From the NCBI RefSeq assembly GCF_030247185.1, contig NC_080572.1, forward strand, positions 213,247,435-213,311,434: DNA of 64,000 nucleotides, given 5' to 3'. The stretch's first letter is position 1; every line of letters begins with the position of its first letter. Both the position numbers and the translations under genes were made by a program. Below, piece by piece: positions 1-12,024 of this stretch. The DNA comes from Malaya genurostris (taxonomy: Eukaryota > Arthropoda > Insecta > Diptera > Culicidae). Under the pieces are notes generated by a model. The model did no database searches. It had not been told where the DNA came from and saw nothing but the letters and a program-made list of their open reading frames with translations.

Positions 1-904
1 AATATCGACACGAAACCACGAACCATGTGGTCATGAACTAGGCAATTTGCATTGAATTTTGCTAGCACGTGAAGTAGCAAGAATTTATTAATTTAATTCC
101 AAACTACTCAGTGGGAGAGTATTCTAGCGGAAAATATTTTAATTTACTCCGTGCTCGATATCAAAATGGTTTGGAGAAGCTTTACATTTTGGCGATACTA
201 CAAGTTAGAAGTACTCTACCTACTGGTCATTAGCATATTGGGATTGAAAATCCTTGAACCGTCTTCGAAATACAGTTTGTTATTTTACTAATAGCCCGTT
301 GAAGTTTGCGACTAAATTTTTTCGCTTCAACACCAAGTCGTTACGACGATAAAGATATCCCTAGAATTATTATATCGATAAATCAAGTTGAAATGCTATA
401 AATATAGTAACTAATTTGTGAATGATTTCAGTTTACGCGAAAATATTTTCTGCCGCGTTTTTACTGCTAATGATAGTTGCAGAGAATTCAAATTCTATCC
501 TCATCCTCATCTTACACATCAATCCGAATCTATGTTTTAGATTATATCGAATTTCAAAATCTCCGCTCAATTTCCGAATCGAAAAATTTTCCACCGAAGA
601 GATTCCCATTCACTACCCCAAACACACATGCTTCAGAAAGACAACCACATTTCCGAGGAGAAGCCGTCTATAGTTTTTGACCGATAACGGTAGTGGTGTG
701 GATTAACTCTGCCAATCCACGTTTCGGCTTTGCTGGATAAAGGTAAAGGACGAGAAAAACACAACAAAGCAATAACCGTTGCGAATGATCCTAGGAAGCA
801 TTAGTGTTTCTTGGTATATTTTTCTTTCAATAAACTTTGAATGCTAGAAGTTACAATTGAATGGTAGTATGCTAGAATCGGATGAAAGCATCGAACAAAT
901 TCTT
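1..904. other. AT-rich non-coding DNA, nothing recognised
   Basis: No coding exon, RNA gene or repeat end could be identified on either strand. Short open frames around 420-680 lack codon structure and have no recognisable motif. It lies upstream of the first exon of the host gene and is probably intergenic. Confidence 0.5.
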
Positions 905-1162
905 TTTACCTTTGTCATATAGAAAGGTTATGCAATCACTGTGAAAACCGACTTTTGAACCAAGTGGCATATACCATTCGACTCAGTTTGTCGAGCACGC
1001 AAAATTTTTTTTGCACTAACTTCTCTCGGAGATGGCTGAACCGATTCTCACAGAAGAGATTTCTTGTGGTCCCATACAAAATTCCTGAACTTTTGTTTGG
1101 ACCTGACTCCCGGTTCCGAAGTTATGTGATAAAAAGGCCTATGACACGCCAGGTTTTCTTAA
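905..1162 (+). repeat. GGAACCGG-type dispersed repeat, copy A (partial)
   Basis: It starts with the family's leading block (CATATAGAAAGGTTATGC, then CACTGTGAAAACCGAC, then a CATTCGACTCAG block). One internal unit follows, with GAGATGGCTGAACCGATT and CTCCCGGTTCCG. The same order is seen complete at 36.15-36.98 kb. The copy stops where a transposase remnant begins at about 1163, so it was probably interrupted by that insertion. Confidence 0.7.
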
Positions 1163-1765
1163 ATGAAGGTTGTTTTTAAGAGCATGGAGATTCGAAATTT
1201 TAATAAAACACATGATTATGAAATGGTAAAATTTTTTTATTTGATAAATAATTTCTTGGCACTTACATTTAAATATGATTTCGGAAATACGGCTGCCAAG
1301 TCTATTTTTTACAAAGGTCATTCCGGAGGACGAATTTTTGACCCCTGTTTTAGGCATTTGAGAGCGTATTTAAGTAATGACACTTTGAATATTTGTTTTC
1401 TAAGATTCAATCGTTCCTGGTTTATCCCCATAAACCAATGACTTCAAGCATCCCCACAAAAAATAATGGAGATACGTTAAATCACACGAAAGAGGAGCCC
1501 AATTCACCGGTCCATTTCTCGAAATAAAGTCGTTGAAATGTTTTTTCAATGGATTACGTTGATCACGTCAATTTTGCTTGTTGATGTATCTATTCCACCA
1601 AAAATACGCGTCATCACTGAAGAGAATTTTGCTCTACAAACAGTTTTAATTGAACACTGATTATGAAAATACATTTCCACGATTTGGAAGCGTTGTTCGG
1701 AAGATAACCTATTCGTGATAAGTTGCCAAACAATACTGAGTAGAGACGTTACTTTACTTTACTGC
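1163..1765 (-). pseudogene. Decayed DD41D (rosa-like) Tc1/mariner transposase remnant
   Basis: Read on the minus strand, three pieces of a transposase can be recognised. The first is an N-terminal helix-turn-helix start (LSSEQRFQIVEMYF). The second is the first catalytic block, ILFSDDAYFWWNRYINKQN. The third is a C-terminal block, NWAPLSCDLTYLHYFLWG. They match in order the better preserved DD41D copy at 10.7-11.6 kb (ILFSDEAHFWLNGYVNKQN and WPPRSCDLTPLDYFLWG). The middle is deleted, frames shift, and the third catalytic Asp of the TPLD block reads as His (TYLH). Its low-coordinate end, AAGGTTGTTTTTAAGAGC, resembles the terminal repeat of the 10.7-kb element. The high-coordinate boundary is approximate. 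Confidence 0.65.
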
Positions 1766-2107
1766 TAACGATTACACTCATGTCTTTTTATGTGCCGCAA
1801 ATGTCACATAAAACAACCACATAACTTTAAAAATTTGCGTTTAAAAACCACAAAAACCAAGAAAATAGAACTACTTTGGAATTCTATTGCCAAAATAAAT
1901 AGAGAATTGTTTATGCTAAATGATTTGAAAATGCATGGAACGTTTAAATCTGGTGTTATCTAGAAAAAGAATTTTTTGATTCGATTTCGAAAATTCTCAG
2001 AGAGTCGACTTTTTTTTCAGATTACGCCTGTTCTCGACGTTTCGGGAATTTTTAAGACGGAACAAGTAAACTGCTTAACCTTGAAAATCCGCATAACTTT
2101 GAAATTC
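1766..2107. other. Non-coding, nothing recognised
   Basis: AT-rich sequence between a transposase remnant and the next repeat copy. It may include the degraded far end of the remnant. Confidence 0.4.
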
Positions 2108-3190
2108 ACAAAAAACCTTTTTAATCCACCTAGCAGTGTTATGATGCCTTTATCATATTACTTATATTTTACGAATATCACTAAAAGATTCTGTCAAGTT
2201 TTTTGCTTTTGAACTTGAATAAAATCAAAAACTTTCTTTGCGTATAAGCTACCATAACCTTTTCAATTTGTAAACAGTTATGCCAAGTTAATATTTATTT
2301 GAATGGGGCAACTCTGCACGCTATAGAAACTGAACATAGCACGTTGTGTGCTAGGCGGTTGTGTTTTCTTCTTCCGTACCAGTACGTACCGATGCGTACC
2401 GATTTTGAAATGACAGTTTGAAAGTTTTGATACTCATCGCCCTACAATTTCGGAACCGAAAGCCGGATCTGGATAAAATTACACAGTATCTTTCAAGACA
2501 CTGGGAGCTTAAATTTGAATTGTAATTTGTGAAAATGAGTTCAACCTTTGCTAAGCAATCGAAGTGAGTTTCATTTTTCGAACTTTCGGAAGCGAAAACC
2601 GGGGACTAGTAGTCTCAAAGTAGATTTATATATCCATTAACTAACTAGGTCTGCCAACTAAATAAATTTACCAGTAACTTTTATAAAAATTTGCATCTCG
2701 TTTCGTCATCACTTGTAAAAAAATACTCATGAAATTGAAAATTTTTCACTTATCGCGCTGTAATACTGGAACCGAAAGTCGGATCTAGATCAACTTTTCG
2801 GGGACCTTTTAAAGAATTTCAAGACCTTGAATTTGCATCTTAGTTTGTAAAAGTCGGCTGAGTAAATTTCCGAGAAAATAAAGTGCGCATTTTCTCATAG
2901 ATTTGTGCATATTGCCTTGTAATTTCGGAAACTGCAGTCGGATAGAGGTAAAATTCTATAGCGAACTATGGGACCATAAGACCTTTTGTTTGAATCTAAA
3001 TTTGTGGAAATTGGTTCAGCCATTTCTGAAAAAATCGAGTGACGTTATTTGTCACAAACACACAGACATATATACATACACACATACACACACACAGAGA
3101 TATTTTGTGATCTCGACGAACTGAGGCCTTGATTCAAAGGTCGGTTTTTACAGTAATTGCTTAGCCTTTCTGTATGCGAATGGCAAAACG
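2108..3190 (-). repeat. GGAACCGG-type dispersed repeat, copy B
   Basis: The left end carries the family terminus (TTTTTAATCCACCTAG). The right end carries the inverted leading block (GCCTTTCTGTATGCGAATGGC). Between them lie several units built around variants of GGAACCGAAAGTCGGATC (about 2450, 2770, 2930) and an AC-rich microsatellite at 3055-3102. A block with TACCAGTACGTACCGATG at about 2385 is shared with copies at 9.0 kb and 58.6 kb, so these three are closer relatives. No coding potential. Confidence 0.75.
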
Positions 3191-3679
3191 CATAACTTTG
3201 AAAAAATTGCATAGAAAAAATCGCATAAAACAGTAACTGGAGTGTTTGAACATTTCTGTTTCAGTCTGATTTTTGCCATACAAGGGCCGCAGAACCGTTT
3301 TGAATCAGTTTTATATTATTAGTGCTTTTGGTTGTTTTAAAACAACCAAACATTTTCGCAGGGCAATTGCAGAGCTCTACAAAGGGCAATTACAAGTTTC
3401 TATCAAACTTAACTAATGTACCTACAATAAACGTGAAAAATCCCATACTCGGAACAAACTTAAACACCTATATGTTGTTTTTTTGTAGTTTGTAATAAAT
3501 TTCGACGGAGTGTAAGCAACGTGGCAGTTTACATCGCATCCAGTGGAGCGTCAAAAGTTGATAAAATATTGTTCGGTTGATAACAAACCAGAATATCATT
3601 ACTATACCGAATTTCATTGGTTCTTTTCGGAAAACATCAACTGGGAGAAGCGAAAGACATGTAATGAAAATACGGATAC
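3191..3679. other. Non-coding, nothing recognised
   Basis: AT-rich spacer with no motif that I can assign. Confidence 0.4.
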
Positions 3680-3832
3680 CGGGGGTCGGCTATAGCGTGG
3701 TGGGTAAGTCGATGCCTTCCACGCAGCCTGTCTGGGTTCGATTCCCAAACCCGCATATAGGATCAGAAAGTTTTTCTGACCCGAAGAGGCGAATGACCTT
3801 AAGGTTGAGGCTTCTATAATCAAAAACAAAAA
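3680..3832 (+). mobile_element. tRNA-derived SINE, apparently full length
   Basis: The 5' half looks like a tRNA gene. There is an A-box-like stretch around 3692-3708 (TATAGCGTGGTGGGTAA) and a good Pol III B box, GGTTCGATTCC, at about 3735. The body continues with CCCGAAGAGGCGAATGACC and ends in an A-rich tail (AATCAAAAACAAAAAAA). The same body occurs in fragments at 40.87 kb and, inverted, at 59.70 kb. I infer Pol III transcription and LINE-assisted mobilisation from family knowledge. I found no clear target-site duplication. Confidence 0.75.
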
Positions 3833-5029
3833 AATAGATATTCTAGATTAATTCAGATATTCTAGATTAAATCAGTTATTAAATTAAGCAGAATTTAGCG
3901 ATCAGAAGTCTGTGGTAAAGAACAAGCCCACGTCACAAAATTGTAAAGCGTCTTGTCTTACCTTGTCTTAGATGAGAATCAGTGATTTTGTAAAACTGCT
4001 AGAAAAATTTAAATTAATTTGGTATGCATCAACAATAGAAAAATACTTCGAAACCATCAATTGTGTTCCCTCAAAGATAATTTAAATGCTTTTTACTTTT
4101 AGTCACTGTTACTACATTTCAATGGTACTGAGTAGTTTGGTTTTGGAAATACTTCAATTTGGTATTACTCTGCTCATGCAGGTGACAAATTTAAGTATTC
4201 TGTTTAGCCTGTTTAGCTCTTAATTCAACCTCACGAATATCACTTAAAGCTCTTTTGCTACGCATATTCGTATGTCAGTCGCAGAGGAATTTGCGCCTTT
4301 TTCAAGTAATCTTGACAAATTAAGTCTGTCCTTAGTACACTTTCAGTGTTACATATTATTATTACTTGAAGATCTTTCAGCCATTTTAACGATATTTCTA
4401 TCCAATTGATTTTCTCGGAAATGGCTGAAACTATAAAACAACCTCAGCTCGAATGAAAGCTGGCATTTGGTCATAGATTAAATTTGAAGATCAAATAAGT
4501 GACGTAACCGACCAATCACATTTTCTTCAATCAGTACAATTTTTCCGGAAGCGGTGGAACCGATTTAGACAATCCTTAGCAGCTATCGGGACTTTGATAA
4601 ATTATGGAGAACAAACGGTTGACAATTACGGTTCCATAGATGTAATCGTACAAGTAACAAGCAAGCGACAAATCGTACTTTTTCTTTATATCTCTATTAT
4701 ATAAATTTTCTCAGAGATGACTAAACCTATTTCAACCATTTTTTGGACTATTCTAGAGTCCTGATCAGAAAATTGATCAGGTTGTCAATGATAATGGCAA
4801 ACAACCCCAGTTGCGCAAATATAACCAAATAATTGACGTAACCGACAAAACGCACATTTTTCTGTCCGTAACATATTTCCTCTGGGATGGCTGAGCTGAT
4901 TTGAACAAACTAGAGATCATTTTAAAGCTACAATGGAGTCACAAATTACGTTCAGATGAATTATCCAGAACGCTTTCAGATATATGTATAATTGTATTAA
5001 TGGAAAACCGCCAAACAATACTATTGTTT
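3833..5029. repeat. Mostly unassigned, with diverged GGAACCGG-family units
   Basis: From 3833 to about 4400 nothing is recognised. From about 4410 to 4920 three diverged units can be picked out by their block resembling TCTCAGAGATGGCTGAACC (about 4415, 4710 and 4872). The GGAACCGG core is largely lost. This looks like an old array of the dispersed repeat found elsewhere in the window. Confidence 0.45.
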
Positions 5030-6440
5030 CAGATAAACTTGTAAGAGGTAATGTTAGAGACATAACTACGATATTGACGTAGGACTGCTGTCGACAAGAG
5101 TACATTGTTCTAAAAAAATGTCCATTTCAAGTAAAATCTCATTAGATCTTTGTAAAATGCTTTGGATTCTGAAGAGAACCGAAGGTTACCATTTCTCCAA
5201 CTTTCAACACAACTGATAATTATTTCCACGAGCAAAATTCCGAACAAATCGGTTGCCTCTCGTTTGTCGAACGGCGCACAAAATAAATCTGCATATGCCA
5301 TGTGTGCTGTTCCCTACAGCGCTAATGTTCCGCACCGAGTCGTGGATTAGTGACGACACTTATTCTGATTGAAAATCGATTTCATAAAACCAAATTAATG
5401 TATATGAGGAAACCCAATTAACTTGTTGATTGATTCTATGTAGAGACACTAAAAGTGGTTTGGAACTAAATGATTTGACCGCAATTGCGGATTATAACAC
5501 TATCATTTATGGCTTTTACAACTGTCGATTTGTATATGTATTCTCTACGTTGTGTTCATACTTTGAAGCGAAAGTCACACTGCGAATGGAGCGAACAATG
5601 AACATAATAGATCAAAAGTTCAAAAGAGCGGCTCTTACGGCTACAAGAATTCTAACGCATAGACTTTTAAGGTTGACTACTTCATTTCAGATTATCATTT
5701 TTCATTTTTCGGGCCGATTTATTGTATATTTTTGTTAATCGACCGCAAACGACCAGCACCTGAATGATGTAATTGTAGGATCAAAAGGTGGTATTTTCTA
5801 CGATATTAATATGCCGTATGCTGGCTTCATTTGAATTCGTTTGGTGTCAATTTCACAGTTTATTATCAAATTATTCTAGAACCTTCGATTTGCAAGAAAA
5901 GTAATATTAATAGTTCTTCAGATAACATTTAGATCCATTAGAACGGCTAATTTTGTATTATGTTCCCCATCGTTGTCCACTTTTCATTTTCTTTTCTTCC
6001 AATGCTAAAGACCAGAAGCTGGATGGAGCAATCACTATTGTTTAAAGCGAAACTCTCACTGCGAATGTCCAACAGCAGATATGCTTACAGAAGAACTAGT
6101 TGTTGGTTTTTCTGCGTTTATGCTGGATGAACGGAACCTCATACTCGCCATTTACTGAAGCACCAGTTAAACCGGGTGTAGTTCAACTGTCTTGGCGTAG
6201 ATGGCAGCCTGCACACCCAATGTGTCTCCGGTCATGGATTATCATAGACTGAAGCTAGTAAACCTGTAACAGGGTCTGTTTATAGATTCAGTTGATTTTA
6301 ATGTTTCGTGTTTGGACCTATTTTTTCACGATTTAAACAATATTTTCGCAATTAACGTGGTATTAAAAACAATCTAACATATTTTTTTCTAATCATTTCG
6401 TGAAAGAATTAGATAAAATACAGGGAAAAAGTTATTAGGA
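5030..6440. repeat. Dispersed long repeat, copy 1 (partner at 49.54-51.15 kb)
   Basis: This segment is collinear with 49540-51150, in the same orientation and about 44 kb away. Shared landmarks in order are GGTAATGTTAGAGA, ACTGCTGTCGACAAGAG, CGAACGGCGCACAAA, CGCACCGAGTCGTG, AACAGCAGATATGCT, GTAGATGGCAGCCTGC and GGGTCTGTTTATAGATTC, ending near GAAAAAG. By eye the copies differ at perhaps one position in six, with indels. Both contain short non-conserved open frames and no transposase or RT motif. I do not recognise the family. Confidence 0.6.
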
Positions 6441-8777
6441 AAACAAATCTGGAGCTATTTCATTACACTTTCGTGTTGTAAAAATTTTGAAAATGCATCC
6501 AGGTGAGCATAGTAAAGAAAGACGTAGTCCTACGTCAAAAACTCAACTGACTCCGACAAAATCGGTCTCATTTAATTTAATTTAAAACGCAGGATACCGT
6601 CGCGTTCGGGAATTTAACCGAATAAGTGACATAAGCACACTTTGGTGAGTTATTCGAACGAATCTCGAAATTATCGCTTCCGGCTATAGTTTTTGTCAAA
6701 CATTATCTCAACGAAATAAGTGCTATGATGAAACTATTTAAGGACAAGAGAAAGGTTTTTTTAATCCAATTGAACTGTAGAGATGACGGGCTTTTTTAGT
6801 TTCTATTGCTTTTCTTGATCAAGTAAATGCATTAGACTTCTACTGTGAGTGCGTTTAAGGCAACATGGTTGTTAAAACAATGTTGCGCAAAATCGTGCCC
6901 AAGCCAGAAGTAGCATTTTAAATAACAAATTTGTAAACGAAAACTGAAAAAAAGTACAGAAGGTATTAAAATTTTCTTTCAATGTTAATAATAACTCACA
7001 ACCTTGAATCTGTAGGTGAAAATAAACAAACATTTGAATGAGAATTTTGTTTGTTACTATAGTTTTTAGAGAATAATGCTCAAACTAATTCAATTTCGGC
7101 TTCAATGAACAAATAATTCTGGATATTAACATCGGAGAACACTTTTTTTTCGGTGAAGCCAAACGCAATATGATTGATATTTTCCAATTGCAAAGTCGGC
7201 AACGATTTACTGCATTAGGAAAACGAATTGATGGTGTGAACTACCACGCGTCAACGACAGAAAAAGCTCCATCAAAAGGAATTTTGTTAGATTCTGACGT
7301 TTAGCCATCCTCGGCTCTGTCACGTGGGCCGGAAATTGGCTTTTAGAAAACATACTTTTCCTGTGCTGTTCGTTCCATTCCATTTGGTTACTACAACGAA
7401 AATGGGCTGCCCCTTTCCACTTTCTACGAAGTGACAGGTTCCGTTCTGAAATTCAGGGCCGCTGGTATGCCAGAGTTCGCTGTCTAAAAATAGCTGTCGT
7501 GAAGTTACTTCTAAAAATATATGCATAGATCAAACTTCTACGGTTGAAATGAATTTGTGTGCGTCTCAAGTCTGTGAGGTAGAATCTAGGATCCCGGAAG
7601 GAGCTGAGAAGAAGAAATGTTTTCTTTTTGCAAACAACTGAATGGCTATATGGACGTTATAAAAATTGTAGCTCTGGCAGAAAGGAAGACCATCAGCAAA
7701 GTGAAGCTGTATCACACACTCCTGTGCAATTTACCTAATAACCAATGATTCATGAACGTTTTACTTGACACTCCGACGGTATGCCTCTTTTAAGAGCATG
7801 ACAGTGTAATTGGAGTATGATGTAACGAGCATGCTATATAATGATGCGATTTTTTCCCATATGAGATTTTTTGTCTAGAAATACAACTATGACATGTAGT
7901 GAAAATGAGCCAAGAATGATATAATAATAAAATCGTTATCCATCATGAATGTAATCATGGTTAAAAAACATTGAAAACTTTCATCAACTTGATTGTGAGC
8001 TACATGTACTTTTGTAACTTCCAACCTAATGGTTCACGTCAAATTAAGATCCCGTCTATACGCTTTTATCTAAATTCAGGAATCATTATTGCTTTGGTAT
8101 TGAACGCCGTCAACCTGACACCTTTTTGTTCTATTACATGAACAAACAATTCTAAAATATGACACGAATATGATAAATTCAATTCAATTTTTTTAATATT
8201 CAATCGACAACTCGATATTCGTACCAGTTCACGGTAAACAGGTCGACGTCGCCATTCTATCGTCTTTGTACTGATGATACTCGCAAACGCTGAGCTGTGA
8301 TGATGGGTTTTCTTTCTCAAATAGGATTCACCCTCCCAACAACGCCCGATAACACCTTGAAAGGTTTTGACTTCGGTAAAGCCATATTTGCATTTACATA
8401 GTCTTCGGTTGGCGAAACGTCTTTCGTTGTTTTTGGATAAGAGATTATTCGCACGAAAATATCAGATACGGTAAATATCCCCATGTTTATCTTAAGGGGT
8501 AAGGCCACCATGCGTGTCAAAAACTAGGACAATTTCAGAAACGTTTTCCGGAAATATAGTGAAAGCTATCGTAATTTATTGTTCAGTGTTTGATCAAGTA
8601 TCAACTTCAACGTACAAAAAAAATATTGTTATATAATTCCGATAAAAAATAGCTTTTTAATGACCATGTTCCTGTGCTAGTTTTCCGGGAGATCCAAAAT
8701 AGGCGAACCGGATGTGTCTTCAAAGTGAAAGATCAATTGTTTACATTAAAGTTTTATATTGTATTATTTATAAAAAA
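6441..8777. other. Non-coding, nothing recognised
   Basis: About 2.3 kb without a supported gene. A less AT-rich patch at 7310-7530 has a 68-codon open frame on the minus strand. It has no motif or visible partner, so I do not call it. Confidence 0.4.
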
Positions 8778-9865
8778 CCTTTTTTAATCCACCTAGTGAT
8801 TTGATGATGCTTCTATCATATAACTTATGTTTTCAAAAACATCACTCGAAGGTTCTGTCAAGACTTTTTTTCGAACTTGAATAAAATCATAAACTTTCTT
8901 TGGTATAAACTACCTTCACCTTTTCAATTTGTAAACAGGTATGTCCAACCCTGCACGCTATGAACAAAGTAAGCTGTGTGCTAGGCGGGTGCGTTTTCTT
9001 CTTCTTCCGTACCAGCACGTACCGATGTGCACCGATTTTGCATCATTTTGAATGATAGTTTGAGAACTTTGATACTCATTGCACTATAATTTCGGAACCG
9101 GAAGTCGGATCTGGATGAAATTGAATCTGAAATCATGATTTGAGAAAATCGGTTCAACCGTTGCTGAGAAATCGAACTGAATTCCGTTTTTGGAGCTATT
9201 CTTCACTATTACCGGTGCGTTCGGAAGCGGAAACCGGGCACTAGTAGTCCCAAAGTATATTTTTTTATCCACCAACTAACCAAATCTGCCAACTAGATAA
9301 ATTTACCAGTAAATTTAATAAAAATTTGCACCTCGTTTCGCTATCACTTGTGAAAAAATCGTCATGAAATTGAAAAATTTTCACTTCTCGCGCTGTAATA
9401 CCGGAACCGGAAGACGGATCTGGATCAACTTTTCGATGACTTTTTTAAGAATTTCCAGACCTTTTATTTGCATCTTAGTTTGTGAAAATCAGTTAAGTAA
9501 TGTCCGTGAAAATTGAATGCGCATTTTCTCATAGATTTGCACATCTTGTCTTGTAATTCCGGAACCGGGAATCGGATCAATATAAAATTCAATATCGATC
9601 TATCGGACCATAAGACCTTTCGTTTGAATCTAAGTTTGTGAATATCGGTCTCGGCATCTCTGATAAAAGTGAGTGACTTTTTTTATTTGTTTTGGGTGCA
9701 TTGAATTTTATATCCATCCGACTTCCGGTTCCGGAGCTATAGGATGATATGGGATACGAAATTGAAACAATTCCGCTCATTTTTCTCGTAGCTGGCTGAA
9801 CCGATTTCCTCCATATAAGATCTAAACAAAAGGTCTGAAGATCCCATAAAAACTCCTTGTTATTA
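8778..9865 (-). repeat. GGAACCGG-type dispersed repeat, copy C, interrupted on its right side
   Basis: It begins with the family terminus TTTTTTAATCCACCTAGTG and contains the TACCAGCACGTACCGATG block at about 9009. At least four cores follow (about 9095, 9225, 9403 and 9550), including GGAACCGGAAGTCGGATC. Near 9715 the orientation of the core flips to ACTTCCGGTTCCGG, so two elements or an inverted segment abut here. At 9866 it is cut by a TTA-flanked transposon. The interrupted repeat resumes at 11961 with ACTTCCGGTTCCGGAG. Confidence 0.7.
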
Positions 9866-10717
9866 GGGGCTGTCCATAAAAGACGTCACGCCACAAGGGG
9901 GAGGGGGGAGTTTCATAAAACGTGACCTTTTGTGACAGGGGGAAGGGGGGAGGATTTTGGAATGTGACGTCCAATATATTCAATGAGCGCATTTTTGAAA
10001 TACCTAATTATATTACTGCTTTGCCCTATTTCCTGAGAAAATCTCCACAATAAACGTTTAAATTCTATAGGAAAACGTGTAATTGTTGATGTAAAAGCTT
10101 CTTCTTGTAAATTCGGTAATGAGTGATGCAGGAAATCATTTCTGTTGTGATCAGCAAAAGTGCACGGAGGAGCGAGTAAATTAGCGAAATTAATAAATTT
10201 TGCCTAATATGAGTAAAAAAGAAAAAGATGCCTTCAAACGGTTTAACTTAAGTTATGCACTGACAATTTTTTCAGTAATTTAATTTTCTAGTATTGATTA
10301 TAGTATATCATAAGAATTTCTCTTATCTGATTCTGATGCAGTTTATTAAATTGAACTTCATTTGGAAAAGGGCGGGAGATCAACGATTTCAGACGTAGAT
10401 TATGTCATGTCTTATCTTGATCATATGTGATTTTCCTCCACTAAGATCAAAGCTTATCGAATCATCCAATGATTGAATTTACATAAATCAAGAATCATTT
10501 TAGCTCAAAATCACTACCCATTGTGTGACGGAAGATGTGATTTAAAATTCACTAATACACTGATCTTGAAAAGATTCTTCGGCATTGATCTCGTTTTGAT
10601 GAGGTTTGGTCTTTATTTTCTCAGCCCTGTATGCTACACTAAGGAAATATTGTTCTTTACCTAAAACAATAATATATCTGAGTACCCCTAGGAGGAATAA
10701 AACAGACGATTTAAATA

Positions 10718-11642
10718 AAGGGTGATTTTTTAAGAGCTTGAGAACTTTTTTAAACAATAAAACGCATAAAATTTGCAAAATCTCATCGGTTCTTTATTTT
10801 AAACGTTAGATTGGTACATGACATTTACTTTTTGAAGATAATTTCATTTAAATGTTGACCGCGGCTGCGTCTTAGGTGGTCCATTCGGAAAATCCGCTTT
10901 TTTATCGACAAATTTTGTTCAGCGATGAGGCTCATTTCTGGTTGAATGGCTACGTAAATAAGCAAAATTGCCGCATTTGGAGTGAAGAGCAACCAGAAGC
11001 CGTTCAAGAACTGCCCATGCATCCCGAAAAATGCACTGTTTGGTGTGGTTTGTACGCTGGTGGAATCATTGGACCGTATTTTTTCAAAGATGCTGTTGGA
11101 CGCAACGTTACAGTGAATGGCGATCGCTATCGTTCGATGCTAACAAACTTTTTGTTGCCAAAAATGGAAGAACTGAACTTGGTTGACATGTGGTTTCAAC
11201 AAGATGGCGCTACATGCCACACAGCTCGCGATTCTATGGCCATTTTGAGGGAAAACTTCGGAGAACAATTCATCTCAAGAAATGGACCGGTAAGTTGGCC
11301 ACCAAGATCATGCGATTTGACGCCTTTAGACTATTTTTTGTGGGGCTACGTCAAGTCTAAAGTCTACAGAAATAAGCCAGTAACTATTCCAGCTTTGGAA
11401 GACAACATTTCCGAAGAAATTCGGGCTATTCCGGCCGAAATGCTCGAAAAAGTTGCCCAAAATTGGACTTTCCGAATGGACCACCTAAGACGCAGCCGCG
11501 GTCAACATTTAAATGAAATTATCTTCAAAAAGTAAATGTCATGTACCAATCTAACGTTTAAAATAAAGAACCGATGAGATTTTGCAAATTTTATGCGTTT
11601 TATTGTTTAAAAAAGTTCTCAAGCTCTTAAAAAATCACCCTT
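10718..11642 (+). mobile_element. DD41D (rosa-like) Tc1/mariner derivative with perfect 174-bp terminal inverted repeats
   Basis: The element is flanked by TA (10716-10717 and 11643-11644). Its first 174 bases (10718-10891) are the exact reverse complement of its last 174 (11469-11642), by base-by-base comparison. The right repeat encodes the C-terminal residues of the transposase, which lie inside the inverted repeat. The left repeat carries the same codons backwards. The natural 5' end and the helix-turn-helix part of the gene are absent. The simplest reading is that the left end was replaced by an inverted copy of the right end, giving a foldback-type non-autonomous element. Perfect identity suggests this happened recently. 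Confidence 0.85.
10876..11535 (+). pseudogene. DD41D transposase, catalytic domain only (N-terminus replaced)
   Basis: The open frame runs 219 codons without interruption to the TAA at 11533-11535 but has no credible ATG start; it emerges from the left inverted repeat. It carries a complete DDE-type catalytic core. The first Asp is in LFSDEAHFW, the second in FQQDGATCHTA, and the third in CDLTPLDYFLWG. Counting gives 41 residues between the second and third Asp, which matches the DD41D group of IS630/Tc1/mariner transposases. About 150 N-terminal residues with the DNA-binding domain are missing, since family members are about 340-350 residues long. The residual protein could not bind terminal repeats in the usual way. 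Confidence 0.85.
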
Positions 11643-11960
11643 TATTTCATCAATTCTAACCAAATACTTTTGTTAATTTATATAATTGATATTAATAAAA
11701 TAATTCCGATGATTTTGTAGTTTTAGGGATATTTTTTAATCTAATGACAGCATGTAATAAATCGATTTTTCCCTTATATTTGTATGGTTTGTCATACATA
11801 TTGAGAATGTATTGAGATGCATTTTATTTATTTTGAATTCGTGACATGTGACATAGGGGGGTGAGAGGGTCTTTGCTTCTGTGACAATTTGTGACAAAGG
11901 GGGGATGGGGAGTCAAAAATCGCCAAAAAAAGCGTGACGTCTTTTATGGACAGCCCCTTA

Positions 11961-12024
11961 GTCAGAATCGACTTCCGGTTCCGGAGATACAGGGTGATTA
12001 GTGTAATTATTCAATTTTACGTAA
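11961..12024. repeat. Continuation of the interrupted GGAACCGG-type repeat
   Basis: Directly after the TTA duplication the core ACTTCCGGTTCCGGAG and a block GATACAGGGTGATTAG resume. This confirms that the TTA-flanked element inserted into copy C. Confidence 0.6.

Larger units (their letters stand above)
9866..11957. mobile_element. TTA-flanked DNA element (PIF/Harbinger-like MITE) with a nested insertion
   Basis: The termini are inverted repeats of about 27 bp starting GGGGCTGTCCATAAAAGACG; the right end shows the reverse complement at 11931-11957. Each end is flanked by TTA (9863-9865 and 11958-11960). A 3-bp TWA duplication is typical of PIF/Harbinger elements. Subterminal G-rich tracts lie at 9896-9952 and 11855-11912. 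Without the nested Tc1/mariner derivative at 10718-11642 the element is about 1.17 kb. No transposase is visible, so it is non-autonomous. The superfamily is inferred only from the duplication length and sequence. Confidence 0.75.

Noticed and set aside
7320..7526. 68-codon minus-strand frame, possible histone-like or other gene
   Set aside because: I could not match it to any family, and there is no supporting structure around it.
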